From Apostichopus parvimensis (Eukaryota > Echinodermata > Holothuroidea > Aspidochirotida > Stichopodidae): DNA of 37,272 nt. The stretch lies in NCBI GenBank assembly GCA_000934455.1, contig KN882923.1:123551-160822 (forward strand), given 5' to 3'. Below, one piece after another: positions 10,091 to 21,458 of this stretch. Position numbers and translations under genes: made by a program. Under the pieces are notes generated by a model. That model saw only the letters and a program-made list of their open reading frames with translations. It searched no databases and was not told the origin of the DNA. Within the stretch, counting starts at the first letter, position 1. Every line of letters starts with the position of its first letter.

Positions 10091-10860
10091 ATCTCTTTAA
10101 ATTGTGTTGGGGTCAACAGGGATTGGTCAATTTCAAATTCGTCAAAGGTTATCTTTTCACTTGAACCCTTTGTAACGTTAGCGCTCATACTCTGCGCCTT
10201 TCTCTCCTTTCCGGTACTTGACACTAGAGCCTGCACTACATCTACTCTGTGGATTTTCCACAATAGCTTATTTTCCTTCGGGTAGACGTCTTTCGTGGAT
10301 AAATTGGTTATATTTAAAGAGAAGGTTTTGGCTATTTGAGAGATATCGATAACAACGGGGCTAATTAGCAGTTCCGAGGGCAGCCGGGCGTCTGGAGTAT
10401 ATTCGGGAATTACATAAACTATCTCTCCTTTAGGGATCATTGTCCTCGCCCTCCCTTTAACTAGAACTGATCCACTAGGTTGAATCATGCCACTGCTATG
10501 GTGGTCAAGATAGACCCTCCAACTACTCTCTTCTGTATGGATCTTCGACTGTAACTCTCTATGGGTTGTCTGCCACGCTGAGGGAATAAAGTTATGTTAA
10601 AAAAATCGTACCCCAAGGCATTCTCTACATTTCTCCATACAAAAGTGATAGTATATTAGTACCAAGAAGTAGGGGCACACCTTGGTTGTAGGGTGTGTCA
10701 AGGACAATAGGGGCACAAGTTTCATACTTTTCATCACTAAGGGTCACGTAGTCAGGGAAGTTTGTAGTTACTCTCATTTAGCCTAGATATGCTACGCCAT
10801 GTCCTCCGCCCCCTTCCAGATCAACGATGCCGCGCAAGTCTCTTAAGGGCATGAAAGAGA

Positions 10861-12079
10861 AATATTTCTTGTAAAATTAATTAGCTATCATGGTCACTTG
10901 GGGCGTTATATACACCACTTTAAGTTATAATATTAGTTAGAACATGATTAAAATGTTATCGTAGTTCCGATCACAAAGATGCATAAAGTGAAGTACTTTG
11001 AACATACATGTATACATCTTTACGATAGCTTCAACATCTCCTGACTCTCTGTGCATTAAGATATAATGACGATGTAACACCAAGGGAATTAAAAACGTTT
11101 GGTACAGCTTGAACCATTTGTGCGCTAGATTGAACTTGAAAAGGCGACAACAAATAATACATACAAGATAGTGTTCTTCCATTTTCTCAAAATAAACCAA
11201 AACGCAAGGCTCGCGAATGAGAAAGGATGATATGAATATCTATGATGAAAGCTCGAACTTAATTGCATAATTGCAACCAAACTTGAACATCGAATATAAC
11301 ATCTCGTAGAATACAAAATACATAAGAAAACAGTCACGTTAGGAAAGATGCTGAAAGGTCCAAAAAACATACGTCATCTAAATAGAATCTTAGATATGAT
11401 TACAACGATTCAATAATGTGGTTAACTTGAGTAAAGTATTTCATATATGAACTGAATGTGTAACCATCCGCTGAAATTCTTTTGTGCTTACCATGTCGTG
11501 ATGTGGAACTTTGTTATCAGATTACGTCAATCTTTTTACCAGATTTAGCAGTCGATGCACTAGTATAGCTTGAGTACCAATGTAAGAGGTACACTGTTGC
11601 AAAAATAGTGTCTATTTATTTGCCTATCTGTTGTTTGCCTCTCTCTTGATAGGTTTCATAATACGTCATATTTGCAGCAAAAGGTATAATATACCTTAGC
11701 TACTTTGTCTCAACAGAGCCCTCAATGTGATATAGGATTCAGTCATTCATTCATTCTTTTGCACACTTATAATATTTTAAATTTATATAATTTCGTCGAT
11801 AAGCGTTCCAATGTTGTGTTTGACTTTGAACCGTCAAATTTGAATCAACTTGAAATTAAGGGCATTGTTATTTTACATATGACACATTATAAAACATTAG
11901 GCAATATTCGTATATAAGTATCTGTTATTACTGCATAGTGCAAAATAACGCTTACAACTATTGTACGTAACTAGAGCATTTATTCGCGAGACGACGAAAC
12001 TATTTTGATTGTTGGGAAGGTGATCATCATTCACCTTTCTATTCTTTGTGTAATCATATTATTGTTATACTTTCTGCAG
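10861..12079. other. 3' part of intron 2, no gene seen
   Basis: This is AT-rich sequence with several short reading frames and no recognisable domain. It ends in the acceptor tactttctgcag, with AG at 12078-12079. A weaker acceptor-like tract ending ctcaacag near 11717 is followed by no convincing exon. Confidence 0.6.
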
Positions 12080-15000
12080 ACGAGCAGCGAGATACATCTG
12101 AGGAGAAAAAATGCAGTTTTCTGGAACTGTTAAGTCAATTAGGACTCGAACGACAAAAACCGATATCTTTGATGGAGGCAATGGAAGTGAAACAATGGCA
12201 TGTACGTGATGTTGAACATGCTGGAATCCTTGATAATTTTATATCCAAAATCACCTGTTACGACCATCGAATACATCAGAGAAGGTTTCAATTACCGGAA
12301 TCTAACAGGAGTCTTAGAGTAAGCAATTATCAAAAAGAGGACACTAAAAATTGGGAAGATTCCGACTCTGATGAAAGCGAAACAACAGATGACCTTTCCC
12401 AAGGTAACAGTGTTAGCTCTCGGGACATACTGTATGCAATATTAAGTTGTCTAGATCCATTTATGTTGCAAAATGTTTTGATGAAAATGTCTGCTTGTCA
12501 ATTGGCCGTACCCGTACTTATGCCAAATGTGTTTCATGATTGTGTTGACTTTCGCTTATGGTGTCTGCGTAAAATATCAAAATCTTGGTATGACAAGGAA
12601 AGTAAAGCAATACAAACAGCGAATATAGTAAAAAGCAGCTTGTTAGCAGTCACCGCTTTGAAATTTGGGGCAGTAAATCAGTCAAAATCTAATGTCCTCA
12701 ACAAAATGTTTGGTATTTCACAAGACATCGATGAGCATGCGTATTTCGATTCTTTTGAACAAGATCCATCCCGATCGACATGGTCAAAAGGAATTTTGGA
12801 ATGTGCATGGTATTTGCCTGACAATGGATGGCAGTCCCATAATGCGTTTAACGAAACATCTCGATCGACAAAATACAAGTTTGAAGAAGCGCTTGCATTG
12901 CTAAATCTCCGGGGTGATGCACAAGAATTCAACTCTCAAATGAAATTTGCTGTAGAAAACTCATTTGTCACAATAGTGTTTATTAATTCAATTAGCAAGA
13001 AAAAATACAAAAAGGAGATTGATGAAATCATGAAAACCTCCCACGTGATACTTATTCTCTGTCCATCCCAGCAATCCATGGAAACTAAGAGACTTTCACA
13101 GAAAGTAAAGAAGCATGCTGAGATGACTATCATCAATGCTAAAGGACTTGCTGCAGTTGAAATTGCCGATGTGATTACAGAAACAGTAGCTCTATTAATA
13201 AAAGATAATCAGCAGAGTTTAAAAAAGTGCTGCTTGGCCGAATCAACAGAGATGTGTCGAAAACTCTCTATTAGGGTAGATGAAGATGTACCCGAATGTA
13301 AGGAAGCAAGGAAAAGAGCTGAAGAGATTATGTATTTCTTAGAATCAGAGACATACGAAAAAGATAAAACATTTCCTTTTCAAACTTGTTGGAGTTTGTT
13401 AATGAATGAACCACAACATGATGGGCCGAGTAATGCTGAAAGATATGACAATAAAGAGTCAGCCACAGATCCGGACATCGAGCACGAGCTTGCAAAGAAA
13501 GGTGAAAAAGAGATGGAAGTAAGAAAAACACAGTTGCATGCAGAACTTCCCGATCCTATCAAAAAGTTTTATGAAGGATGTTCTTACGAAAAAACAAAAA
13601 TGCAATATTTTTTCGAATGGCTTCAAATGCTTCTAAACAATTTGTCCATGAAAACATTAAAGCCACTATTTGCTCAGTTGAAGACTAACTCAGCAAAGAT
13701 AAGAAATCTGTCTTCTAAGATAAATAAATTAAACACCAAAATGGAACATACTCAATCTAACGAGGAGGAGCTACATAGAAATTTAGAGAATTATAATTTA
13801 ATGGAGACCGAACTAATAACTGAAAATGGCCAACTGATAGATAAATTCGAAGACTGTGTTGGCTTAGAACACTTTATGAGAGAATTGTGTCAACTATTTG
13901 AGGCTTACCAGGTATCAAATGATATCACATTTCAGCAAAATATAAAATATAATTCTTTACCCTCTTTAGCTGCATCTATGCTGCTAAGCGGACTTCCAAT
14001 TGAAATTCTAGATGGAGATTCCAAATCTGTCCCTATCATATGGGTAAAGGAAATTCTTGAATCGGTGAAAGAGATGCTTCGTGAAGATGCCCGCCTTTAT
14101 GTAATATCTGTTTTAGGGATTCAAAGTAGTGGTAAGTCTACCTTGATGAACAGTTTGTTTGGTGTACGATTTGCTGTCAGTGCCGGGCGATGCACTCGTG
14201 GGGCATTCTTACAATTGGTACCGGTGGCTCAGTCCTTGAGGGTCGTACTTAAATGCAATTTCATTGCAATAGTTGACACAGAAGGACTGCGAGCACCCGA
14301 AAAACGAGAATTTAAAAAGTCAACAACACAGGATAACGAACTAGCAACATTTGCACTGTGTATTTCAGATCTCACTCTTATAAATATCGGAGGGCAAACA
14401 ATGGGAGAAGATATGACAAATGTACTACAAATAGCTGCGCATGCGTTTATTAGAATGAAGGAAGTTAACCTCAATGCAGAATGCCGCATTATACAACAAT
14501 TTGTCGCGGATGTAACTGCAGAAGAACAAAATGAAGCAGCGATGCAAAGCATTATTTCCACACTTAATGAAGCGATACGTGCGGCCGCAAAGTCGGAAGG
14601 AAAATCTCACCTGTACCGGCAGTTCTCAGACGTTTTTGTTGTGCAAAACTATGAAAAAGAAACTGATAATGTTCAATATATTCCAAGTTTGTGGCGTGGA
14701 TGTATGGGAGTTCCAAATATTCAATATGGTGTAAGTGTGCAAAGGTTGAAATCAAATATTCTTGAATGCATTCAACAAAGCAACACATCAGGAAATATTT
14801 CAGAGTTTATTTCACGAATGTCAGATGTATGGAATGCGATAGGAGAGGAGGACTTTGTATTCAGCTTTCAAAATACAAAAGAAGCCTCATTATATGAAAA
14901 TTTTATGGCTGTGTACAGAAGTTCTATAACCCCTGTTCGTGTCGAGGTCATCAGGATGCAATTAAAAGCCCACCAAAATATTGAAAATTCTGAAAGCGAA

Positions 15001-17952
15001 GCAACGCCTACCGTTCTGAAAGACAGTTTAAAAGAAATAAAGAGTCACTTGGGCAAACAGTGCGAAAACATTCTTCAAGAAATAGGCAAACTAATCAAAG
15101 AGGAGAAATATACAAGTGTTCAGAAACATGAAGTTTATTTTAAACTAGACTTGGAAACCAGAACATGTCGCATGCTTGCAAATGCCGGCGCGGAGTTGGA
15201 GCAAGTGGCTGAACGCCATAGAAAGAAAAAAGAAAAATCGTCCATTGTTAATCGCTTGCGTCATGACCTTTGCGAAAGAATGACCACTGTTGCCGAACAG
15301 TTACGATTGCAAATTCCTGCAAGCGAGCAAACGGGGAGGCAAAATGAAAATATCGATCCTTTTATTGATAAGGCATTTGAGGATATTTGGTCACTTTCAT
15401 ACAAGAAGATCGTCCACGATTATCCTCTTACACCGTTAGAAGAGATCCTAGAACAAAATGAACGGTCTCTAAAAACCTCTATTATATCAGAAACACAAAA
15501 CACTTCACTCATGATAAACACTTATACGCAAAACCCATTAAAGTTTTATTCTGTTTCGACTAATGTTGTTTTTGATGATTATTCTGCTGTAGATCGGTTT
15601 AGGCTAACGTTGAATTCTATTGATCCTAATCAAACACAATTTGAAGAATTGGCAAGATATATTGAAAAACTAGCAAAGGAAAACTTAAATTTCCAGCAGG
15701 ATGCTTCAAAATCAGTGACAAAGTTATTTGAATTCTTGAAATCAGCAAACTTTGAAATGGGGCATAGGAATATTGCTCTTTACATATGTTCCAGATTTGC
15801 TGAGGTTGCACATAGTGAACACTGCAGGAAAGAATCTGACAAGATAATGGAATATGATGATACAGAAAATAAAATATTCCCTTTAGATGTTGTTCCCATT
15901 ACCCGACTTGAACAAACTTTCCGTCAAGTTGTTAATTCAATCTTCAACTTGAATTCCGAAACTATTCAAAATATTCTTAGGAGTGGAGAGACACATGAAA
16001 AAAAACGAATGTGGATCAAAAGAATAATTTACCCGAAAAAGAGCAGAAATTCGAGTGACTCATGGAAGGATTCTTTAGACCAGGCACTTAGAATGTTCTT
16101 TGAAGGTATCGAGGAAGACACAAAAGAATGCCATTGTACGAAGGAAAATATGAAACGCTTTTGTCGGTACATAGAAGAGAATGTAAGGCTAACTGATACA
16201 TCAAACAAATCGCATGCAATTGCGCACGCTTTGGGTCAGGGAATAGCACAATTCAGAATATATGTGGTTAACTACATTTACCAAGTAGTTAATAACGCAG
16301 ATTATCGCATGCAATTCGAAGAACCTTTAGACTTTCCAAATTTACGTAGTAAGCTAGATGAAATGAACAAACTCGTCAAAACATTTGTCACTGATCAACA
16401 ACTCTTCAAGATGTCTTCTACTGATAGACAAACCTTTCATCAAGAACTTAACGAACAAGCTCGAAAGTACAGTACTTTGCCACAGTCATTGTCTGTTTTA
16501 AAATTACTAGATGCTACTTTCTTGCGTGATTTGCCACATGTCCCAGTGATAGAATCTAAAAATATTCACAACAAAGTCAATGATGTGAAGAAAAACTTGT
16601 TAGCTAAAAATTTAGCTTCATTTTCATCTGACAATGTGCTGACGGAACTTACTGGTATAATTTATCAGGGTGATGAGAAAACTGAGTCTGCTTTATTTTC
16701 AAACGAGGTAAAGCGCACTATTGTCTTCCATGTCGCAGCTTGGATATTGCCAATAACAACAGTAGAACAGCATAAGCTTGAAAAGAGCAAAAACGTGGCA
16801 TTATTAATTAATGAAGAAAAAGAAACCCTTTGTAACTATTTCAGTAGTTTTTGCATTGAACATAAGGAACAAATAGTGGCACAGGCATTTTGCAATATTG
16901 TTATGAGTACAATCAAAGAAGATGCCACTGCGCGCGCTTTTCCGATTCTTTATAGCAGCATAAAAAAGGATCATGAAGAGTTTTCCATAAAGAGGGTATT
17001 CATCGGACATTTACTAATAGATTTTTGTAAACATCAGAACAGCAAAGGTTTCACCGACTTCTTACAGGGTTTTGAAGACGTTGGTTTACGTTGGACTCTT
17101 CGGCGCATTGCGATTGCTTGCAACAACCTCCGCAGCCAACTGTTGCACAAAACGTATCAGCATTGCATAGAAATCTCAATAAATGAAATCCTTAACGTGA
17201 TAGAAGAAACACAGGCTGCATTTCAGAGTCACGAATCAACTTTTTCTAACTGGCTTGCGACGTTTGTCGAAATACTTCAGACGAAAGCGCGATTGAGTTG
17301 CAAAACAATTGATATTGAGAACATGAAAAAGTTCCAAATTGTCGAAAGTTTCTCATTGTTTACCAAAGAATGTAACAAGATAATCTCAAAAGTTGCTCCA
17401 GAAATTATTCAATCTTTAGAACTTCCAACCCCAGGTAATGTAGACGAAACGATATCGTGGCTGTTGGAAGCTCCTTTTAAGCTTCACGTCTCACTTGTTG
17501 AAGATATTGAAGGTTGCAAAGAGCAATGTCCATTTTGCGGTGCTGTATGTGACCAGGACATGTCTGCCCACGAAAAACATTCAGCAGCGCTGCACTATCC
17601 TCAGGGTATTAGAGGGTGGCATAACCGAACTACGAGGAAACTAAATACGAGGATATGTACTTCCTTAGTGGATTCGGACTGTTATTATGAAACTAAATCT
17701 TCGACCAATGATAACCCAGAATATCGACCATACAAAGATTATGAAATCGATTATCCAGACTGGTATATTCGTGGTGCTTTTGGAAGCGAGCCTACTGAGT
17801 TCTGGAGGTTCGTCTTTGCAAGACTAAATGAGACACTTGCAGAGAGACATGGCTGCAAGGAAGGCAATGTGCCACAGGCGTGGAACGAAATAACAATAGA
17901 GAGTGCAATCAAAAGTGCCAAAACAATGTATCACTTAAGCGAAATCGAATAA
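12080..17952 (+). CDS. GVIN1-like: DED-VLIG gene, giant exon encoding the very large GTPase (VLIG/GVIN family)
   Basis: One uninterrupted 5873-base exon, from the acceptor at 12078-12079 to TAA at 17950-17952, encodes residues 113-2069. A single giant coding exon is characteristic of VLIG genes. VLIG-type landmarks follow in order. FLELLSQLGLE lies near the start and DILYAILSCLDPFMLQNVL is followed by the MSACQLAVPVLMPN segment. A coiled coil lies at about 646-706. The G domain has P-loop GIQSSGKST (792-800), RCTRGAF, DTEGL (845-849) and VADVTAEEQ (about 921-929). FVFSFQNT follows, then a long helical stalk, and a C-terminal Cys/His cluster C1925, C1929, C1932, C1936 and H1943 ahead of the conserved ICTSLV..DC and PYKDY motifs. 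Vertebrate relatives are interferon-inducible, dynamin-superfamily cytosolic or nuclear GTPases. No ATG starts this exon: its open frame runs back to a TTG at 12046 inside the intron. Phase 1 joins it to the DED exon. No frameshift or stop was found, so it appears functional. Confidence 0.95.
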
Positions 17953-18240
17953 CAGGATTCAAGATTTTCAGGTAGCATATACAGGTTAATATATGTTCAG
18001 GACGGAGTGGTAAACAAGTCACTTCATTTAGAGTCAAGTTTAGTCATTGTCAGTGATTGGACTGATTACAGTCAAGATACTGGATTGGGGAAAAGGCAAA
18101 AGTTTCTTTACTTTAAACGTTATGGCTCAAGTCATGACTCGTTGCCAAACTGGCTCAAAGGAAACAATGAATTAATTACATTGGACTTAACAAGACATTA
18201 ATGAGATGTTCAATCTTATCTAAATGTGTTAAGCCTACTC
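17953..18240. other. 3' flank of the DED-VLIG gene
   Basis: This is the short spacer between the stop codon and the VLIG relic. A 64-codon open frame at 18007-18201 shows no recognisable similarity. No canonical AATAAA occurs before 18525, so the 3' end of the transcript cannot be placed. Confidence 0.5.
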
Positions 18241-18480
18241 ACACCTGTCTCCATAGAAGATCAAAACGTCATAACACGATTAATAGAGTGAAAAGAAACT
18301 TACTAGCCAAACATTTAGTACCGTTCTCACTTGACACGACAGAAGAAACCTATCTGTAGCGTCGTACTATCGTTTATGTAGTAGTTTAAATATTACCTAT
18401 AACAGTAGTCGAACAGCATCATTTGATATTTATAAGAAATCGCGACATCAATTGATTGAGTAGCAGACCTTTCGGAAAGG
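18241..18480 (+). pseudogene. Fragment of a second VLIG-type GTPase gene
   Basis: This segment aligns with 16533-16825 of the intact gene. Its pieces read KRNLLAKHL.PFS against KKNLLAKNL.SFS, then RTIVYVVV-stop-ILPITVVEQH against RTIVFHVAAWILPITTVEQH. Frame changes, at least two stops and a loss of about 50 bases between these parts show that it is dead. It lies about 290 bases after the intact gene's stop and in the same orientation. It matches the stalk region about 400 codons before the C-terminus, so everything else of that copy has been lost or is too diverged to see. Divergence is substantial, so it is an old duplicate rather than a recent copy. Confidence 0.75.
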
Positions 18481-18496
18481 TCTTTGTTATAAAAGT

Positions 18497-18610
18497 AAGA
18501 CCAATTTCTTCTTAGGTGCGGCGAATAAAAAGCCATGTGTAGGAGGTTTGAATATTGTAGAGAGTTGTAACTTTAAAACAGGTGAAGCACCAACGGGTTG
18601 GAATTACACT
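18497..18610. repeat. ~115-bp block shared with 24003-24117
   Basis: Both copies contain caatttcttcttaggtgcgg, then taaaacaggtga and acgggttggaattacact. The homology stops exactly where the inverted-repeat element at 18611 begins. The other copy instead runs into the duplicated block at 24118. Confidence 0.75.
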
Positions 18611-19090
18611 TTAAAGCAGCATTTTGCGTCCTTTTCTATGATTTTTCTCAACCTCACTAACTCCACTATGCCATAACGACATACATAACTAGCTTATCCA
18701 TTTAAATTTTACTTCAAATGGTGGCATAAAAGTCGAAAAATTTGCAACTTTGTTTTTCTCCAAAATATTTTCCGTTGGGATCCCAATAAACCTTGCCCAT
18801 AATATGAATATTTAAACACTACGAACGTCATTGACCAATACGTAATATAACACCATGCTTGATTTGTGTACAGTCTATATGGCAGTTGTACCAGGGAGTT
18901 GCATAACAACTCCATGGACACTCTTCTCATTATCTGCAAATATCCTTAATTACTCGCCAATTAACGTTGTTGGCAGGGAAAAACTTGGCAAATATCTTAG
19001 ATTGCTGTTTTGTGATTGATATATGTAAAAAACTCGATGGAAAATTCAAAAAAGTAGAAAACGGCGACCAAACGCAAAATGCTGCTTTAA
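18611..19090. mobile_element. Non-autonomous DNA transposon (MITE-like) with 19-bp terminal inverted repeats
   Basis: The left end, ttaaagcagcattttgcgt (18611-18629), is the perfect reverse complement of 19072-19090. Weaker inverted similarity continues inward, with TTTTCTA-type runs on both sides. The 480-bp interior has no transposase-like frame. Both termini read TTAA, which may be the target site, as in TTAA-inserting elements, or simply part of the repeat; the flanks do not settle it. The superfamily is not assigned. Confidence 0.75.
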
Positions 19091-20640
19091 TAGAAATTTC
19101 AAAAAAAAATTAAAATAAAATATATGATTACTTTCATTGTCTCGTAAACTTACATTACCCCGCTAAAGGAGGGATATAAATATGTTCTCAATCGAAAGAA
19201 AAATTTAAAACACAAACATTGTAAAACTTTATGGGAATATAACAGTGCTAATATTGCCAATGGGGTGAGTGTGTTTTATGTTTAAACAAGACTAAGTACA
19301 GCAATGCAAATATATTAATTTTAGATTACACATTATCATGAAATTATTACAATAACTTCTCTTCTGTTTTTGTTAATTTCGTTTCATATAAAAAAATACT
19401 AAGTGAGATTTTATACAGCAAATTCAACATTAAAATGTCAGATTTTTTTCTCGGCAAAGTAAATACACCTATCATAAAAGCATAAAATATTCCTGTTTAC
19501 TGAATATTTCTTTACTTCAAAGTGATTGTTAAATTACATGTATAAACGAATGGTCTGCTTAATTCAAAGCAAAACGTCCTGAATTTGACAGTGTTAAAGT
19601 TTTTAGAAAGTCCATTGTTTGTTTTACGTTCGTTTTAATAACACTCGTATGCTTCATGTATAATAAATATTGTATAAATCTTCATGTTCAACATTTTATT
19701 TTTCTTATTATTCTAATAGGAGGTAATACGTTTCACTTTTTTCTGGATGGAGCAATATGATAGTTGATGATATAAAACAGGCCATGTTCCTTGTTTAAGC
19801 GAGAACGGAACCAGCCAAAACGATGGATGTATATTGCATTATTTGATACATGATTTTGCCTACAGAAATTTTTTTCACCTAAATTGAACGATGTAAATAC
19901 ACAATTTTAAAAGAATTTTTTTAAGAAAATATACGCAACGTGTTAAATAATGATATTGATTTTGTTTGATATGATTACAGCTGCTTTAATTTCTGGGTAA
20001 AAGTTAATTATCAAAGTGAAAATTATTGTCACTTTAGTCTATTATTATACCAAATGTGATTGCATTAATCCGTAGCAGTTGTTCTCGCTTGTAGGAAAAC
20101 AATATTTGGCGTTTGAATAATATATATCTTGTTTGGTATTAATGACCTTGTTACAGAAACAAAGTACAGCACAGATGATGTAATATTTGTAAATATTAAC
20201 AAAGCACTTCAATGAATCAAATCAGGTTAGCATGGCTCCATTGAAGAGCACAATTAACAAAGTTAAAATATATTACTGGGAAAGCAACTAGAGGTTTTAC
20301 ATACTGAAACAATACAATACACGTATTAATGTATGTATGTGTATGTGTCTATTACTGGTGTGGAGTTCTGTATTGCTTCTTTATTTTTATTTTCTTTCTT
20401 GTGTTTTACAATTGTTACGCTCTCAAAAAGTTGAGTTTATTTCCATCCATTGGATACAATCTACTTGTCTTAAATACTCTTTGTACTTTGTGTTACACAA
20501 ATAAATCAATGAGAGAAATGAAAGCTTACGCACTTTAATCTTTTTCTTTTAACATAAGCCTGCTCTTACTACATCTGCCCACAAAAGATTAATTCGTAAT
20601 TCTTAATTTCTTATTTGAAGTGGAATTTTAAAAATAATAA
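19091..20640. other. AT-rich intergenic DNA, no gene seen
   Basis: Only short frames occur, none with recognisable domains. Homopolymer A and T runs are frequent. I see no repeats shared with other parts of the window. Confidence 0.6.
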
Positions 20641-20718
20641 TAATGAATATGACGGTGACGATGACGTTGACGAAGATAATGATGACGACGATGATGATGG
20701 CGATAATGATAACGTTGT
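20636..20718. repeat. (GAY)n trinucleotide microsatellite
   Basis: An imperfect array of gatgac, gatgat and gataat triplets runs for about 80 bases. It would encode poly-Asp in one frame, but the frame does not continue into any gene-like sequence. Confidence 0.9.
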
Positions 20719-21375
20719 TACCCTATTTCTGTGTTTTAGTACTGTACGTTTCGATTATTTATGATAAACTACCTTGTAAATGAGGTCAAGGCCTTTAATA
20801 ATTTTAGTGGCGAAGGCAGATGGATGGGACAGAGAAGAGGGGAGTGACACCCATAAAAAAGTGTTACGTATGTGAAGTCGTTGGCAAGATTTAGATGTAG
20901 TTAATGTGATGGAAGTGATTGCCAAATATTGAATTGAAGCCCTTTTACCGAAAAAAAAATTAAACGAGAGAGGAATCGCCCTCCTTATACTCCTCCTACA
21001 ACGGATGTAAGACAATTGTCTTGCCCTTCCCCCTCACCCCAAATTCCAAAATCCAAATTGAGACCTAAGTTAGTGTAGCGACCAAACCATATATTGAGAT
21101 CAAATTAGAGGGATCCCCATCCCAAAGGTAAACACAATATTTAAAAAAAAAATCAGTAAATAAATATATAAAACGCACAAAAGGTCCAAGCGCTCTCCAT
21201 TTTCACAGGGATTTCTGTTTGGACGCTCATAGATGATGAGTTAGGTAATCTGGAAATGTCGAATCATAGATAATTTCTGGAAGTTTATTGTGTGGTTTGT
21301 GATTCAGTTTGCGAGTCTGGCTTGTTATGTTTGTGGTATGATGGACTTATTGTATTAAATCTGTTTACGCTTTAG
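20719..21375. other. Intergenic DNA, no gene seen
   Basis: A minus-strand frame of 86 codons at 20755-21015 has no recognisable features. The rest is low-complexity AT-rich sequence. Confidence 0.55.
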
Positions 21376-21458
21376 GCCATGATGAGCCTTGCCATGAGTA
21401 CGGAACAGAAATTTGTAATGTTAATTCAGGGAGCTGTCAGTGCTTACCTGGATTATAG
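21376..21458 (+). pseudogene. Orphan EGF-like exon fragment
   Basis: After an acceptor-like tttacgctttag (AG at 21374-21375), a phase-1 reading frame gives PCHEYGTEICNVNSGSCQC followed by LPGL and an in-frame stop (21456-21458). The C-x7-C-x6-C-x-C spacing and the following LPG turn are typical of an EGF-like repeat, and EGF exons are usually phase 1 as here. The expected downstream Gly and sixth Cys are missing and no donor was identified, so it is probably a broken exon of an extracellular multi-EGF protein. Chance resemblance cannot be excluded for so short a piece. Confidence 0.45.

Larger units (their letters stand above)
7300..10860 (-). mobile_element. Decayed Ty3/Gypsy-type LTR retroelement pol, antisense in intron 2
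   Basis: Read on the minus strand, pieces of a Gypsy-type pol polyprotein occur in the canonical order. They are a retropepsin C-terminal half with VPLLLGTN (about 10600-10850), the protease-RT linker (10087-10488), RT fragments with LDLKSGYWQIELEE (about 9588-9900), RNase H with TDNNTLTYV (about 8964-9335), the integrase H2C2 and core start (about 8400-8705), and the integrase C-terminal basic tail (7304-7910). Multiple stops and frameshifts break every domain. The RT is internally deleted: sequence jumps from the palm's early strands to just before RNase H, so no catalytic DD box is present. No gag, no protease DTG and no LTR was recognised, so the copy looks truncated at its 5' end. It is certainly non-functional. 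Antisense orientation relative to the host gene is common for tolerated intronic insertions. Confidence 0.9.

Noticed and set aside
11125..11370. A minus-strand 81-codon hydrophobic frame
   Set aside because: AT-rich intronic DNA readily gives Phe/Leu/Ile-rich frames; no start context or homology was seen.
12046..12079. Start of the giant GTPase frame at 12046
   Set aside because: The codon is TTG, not ATG, and a good acceptor at 12078-12079 in matching phase shows that this stretch is intron.
18007..18201. A 64-codon frame directly after the GTPase gene
   Set aside because: It has no similarity to the VLIG protein or to any family I recognise, and it is short enough to be chance.
18468..18484. 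Small hairpin gaccttt-cgg-aaaggtc after the VLIG relic, considered as a histone-type 3' stem-loop or terminator
   Set aside because: The stem is only 7 bp, its sequence does not match the histone stem-loop consensus, and intrinsic terminators are not expected in a eukaryotic locus.
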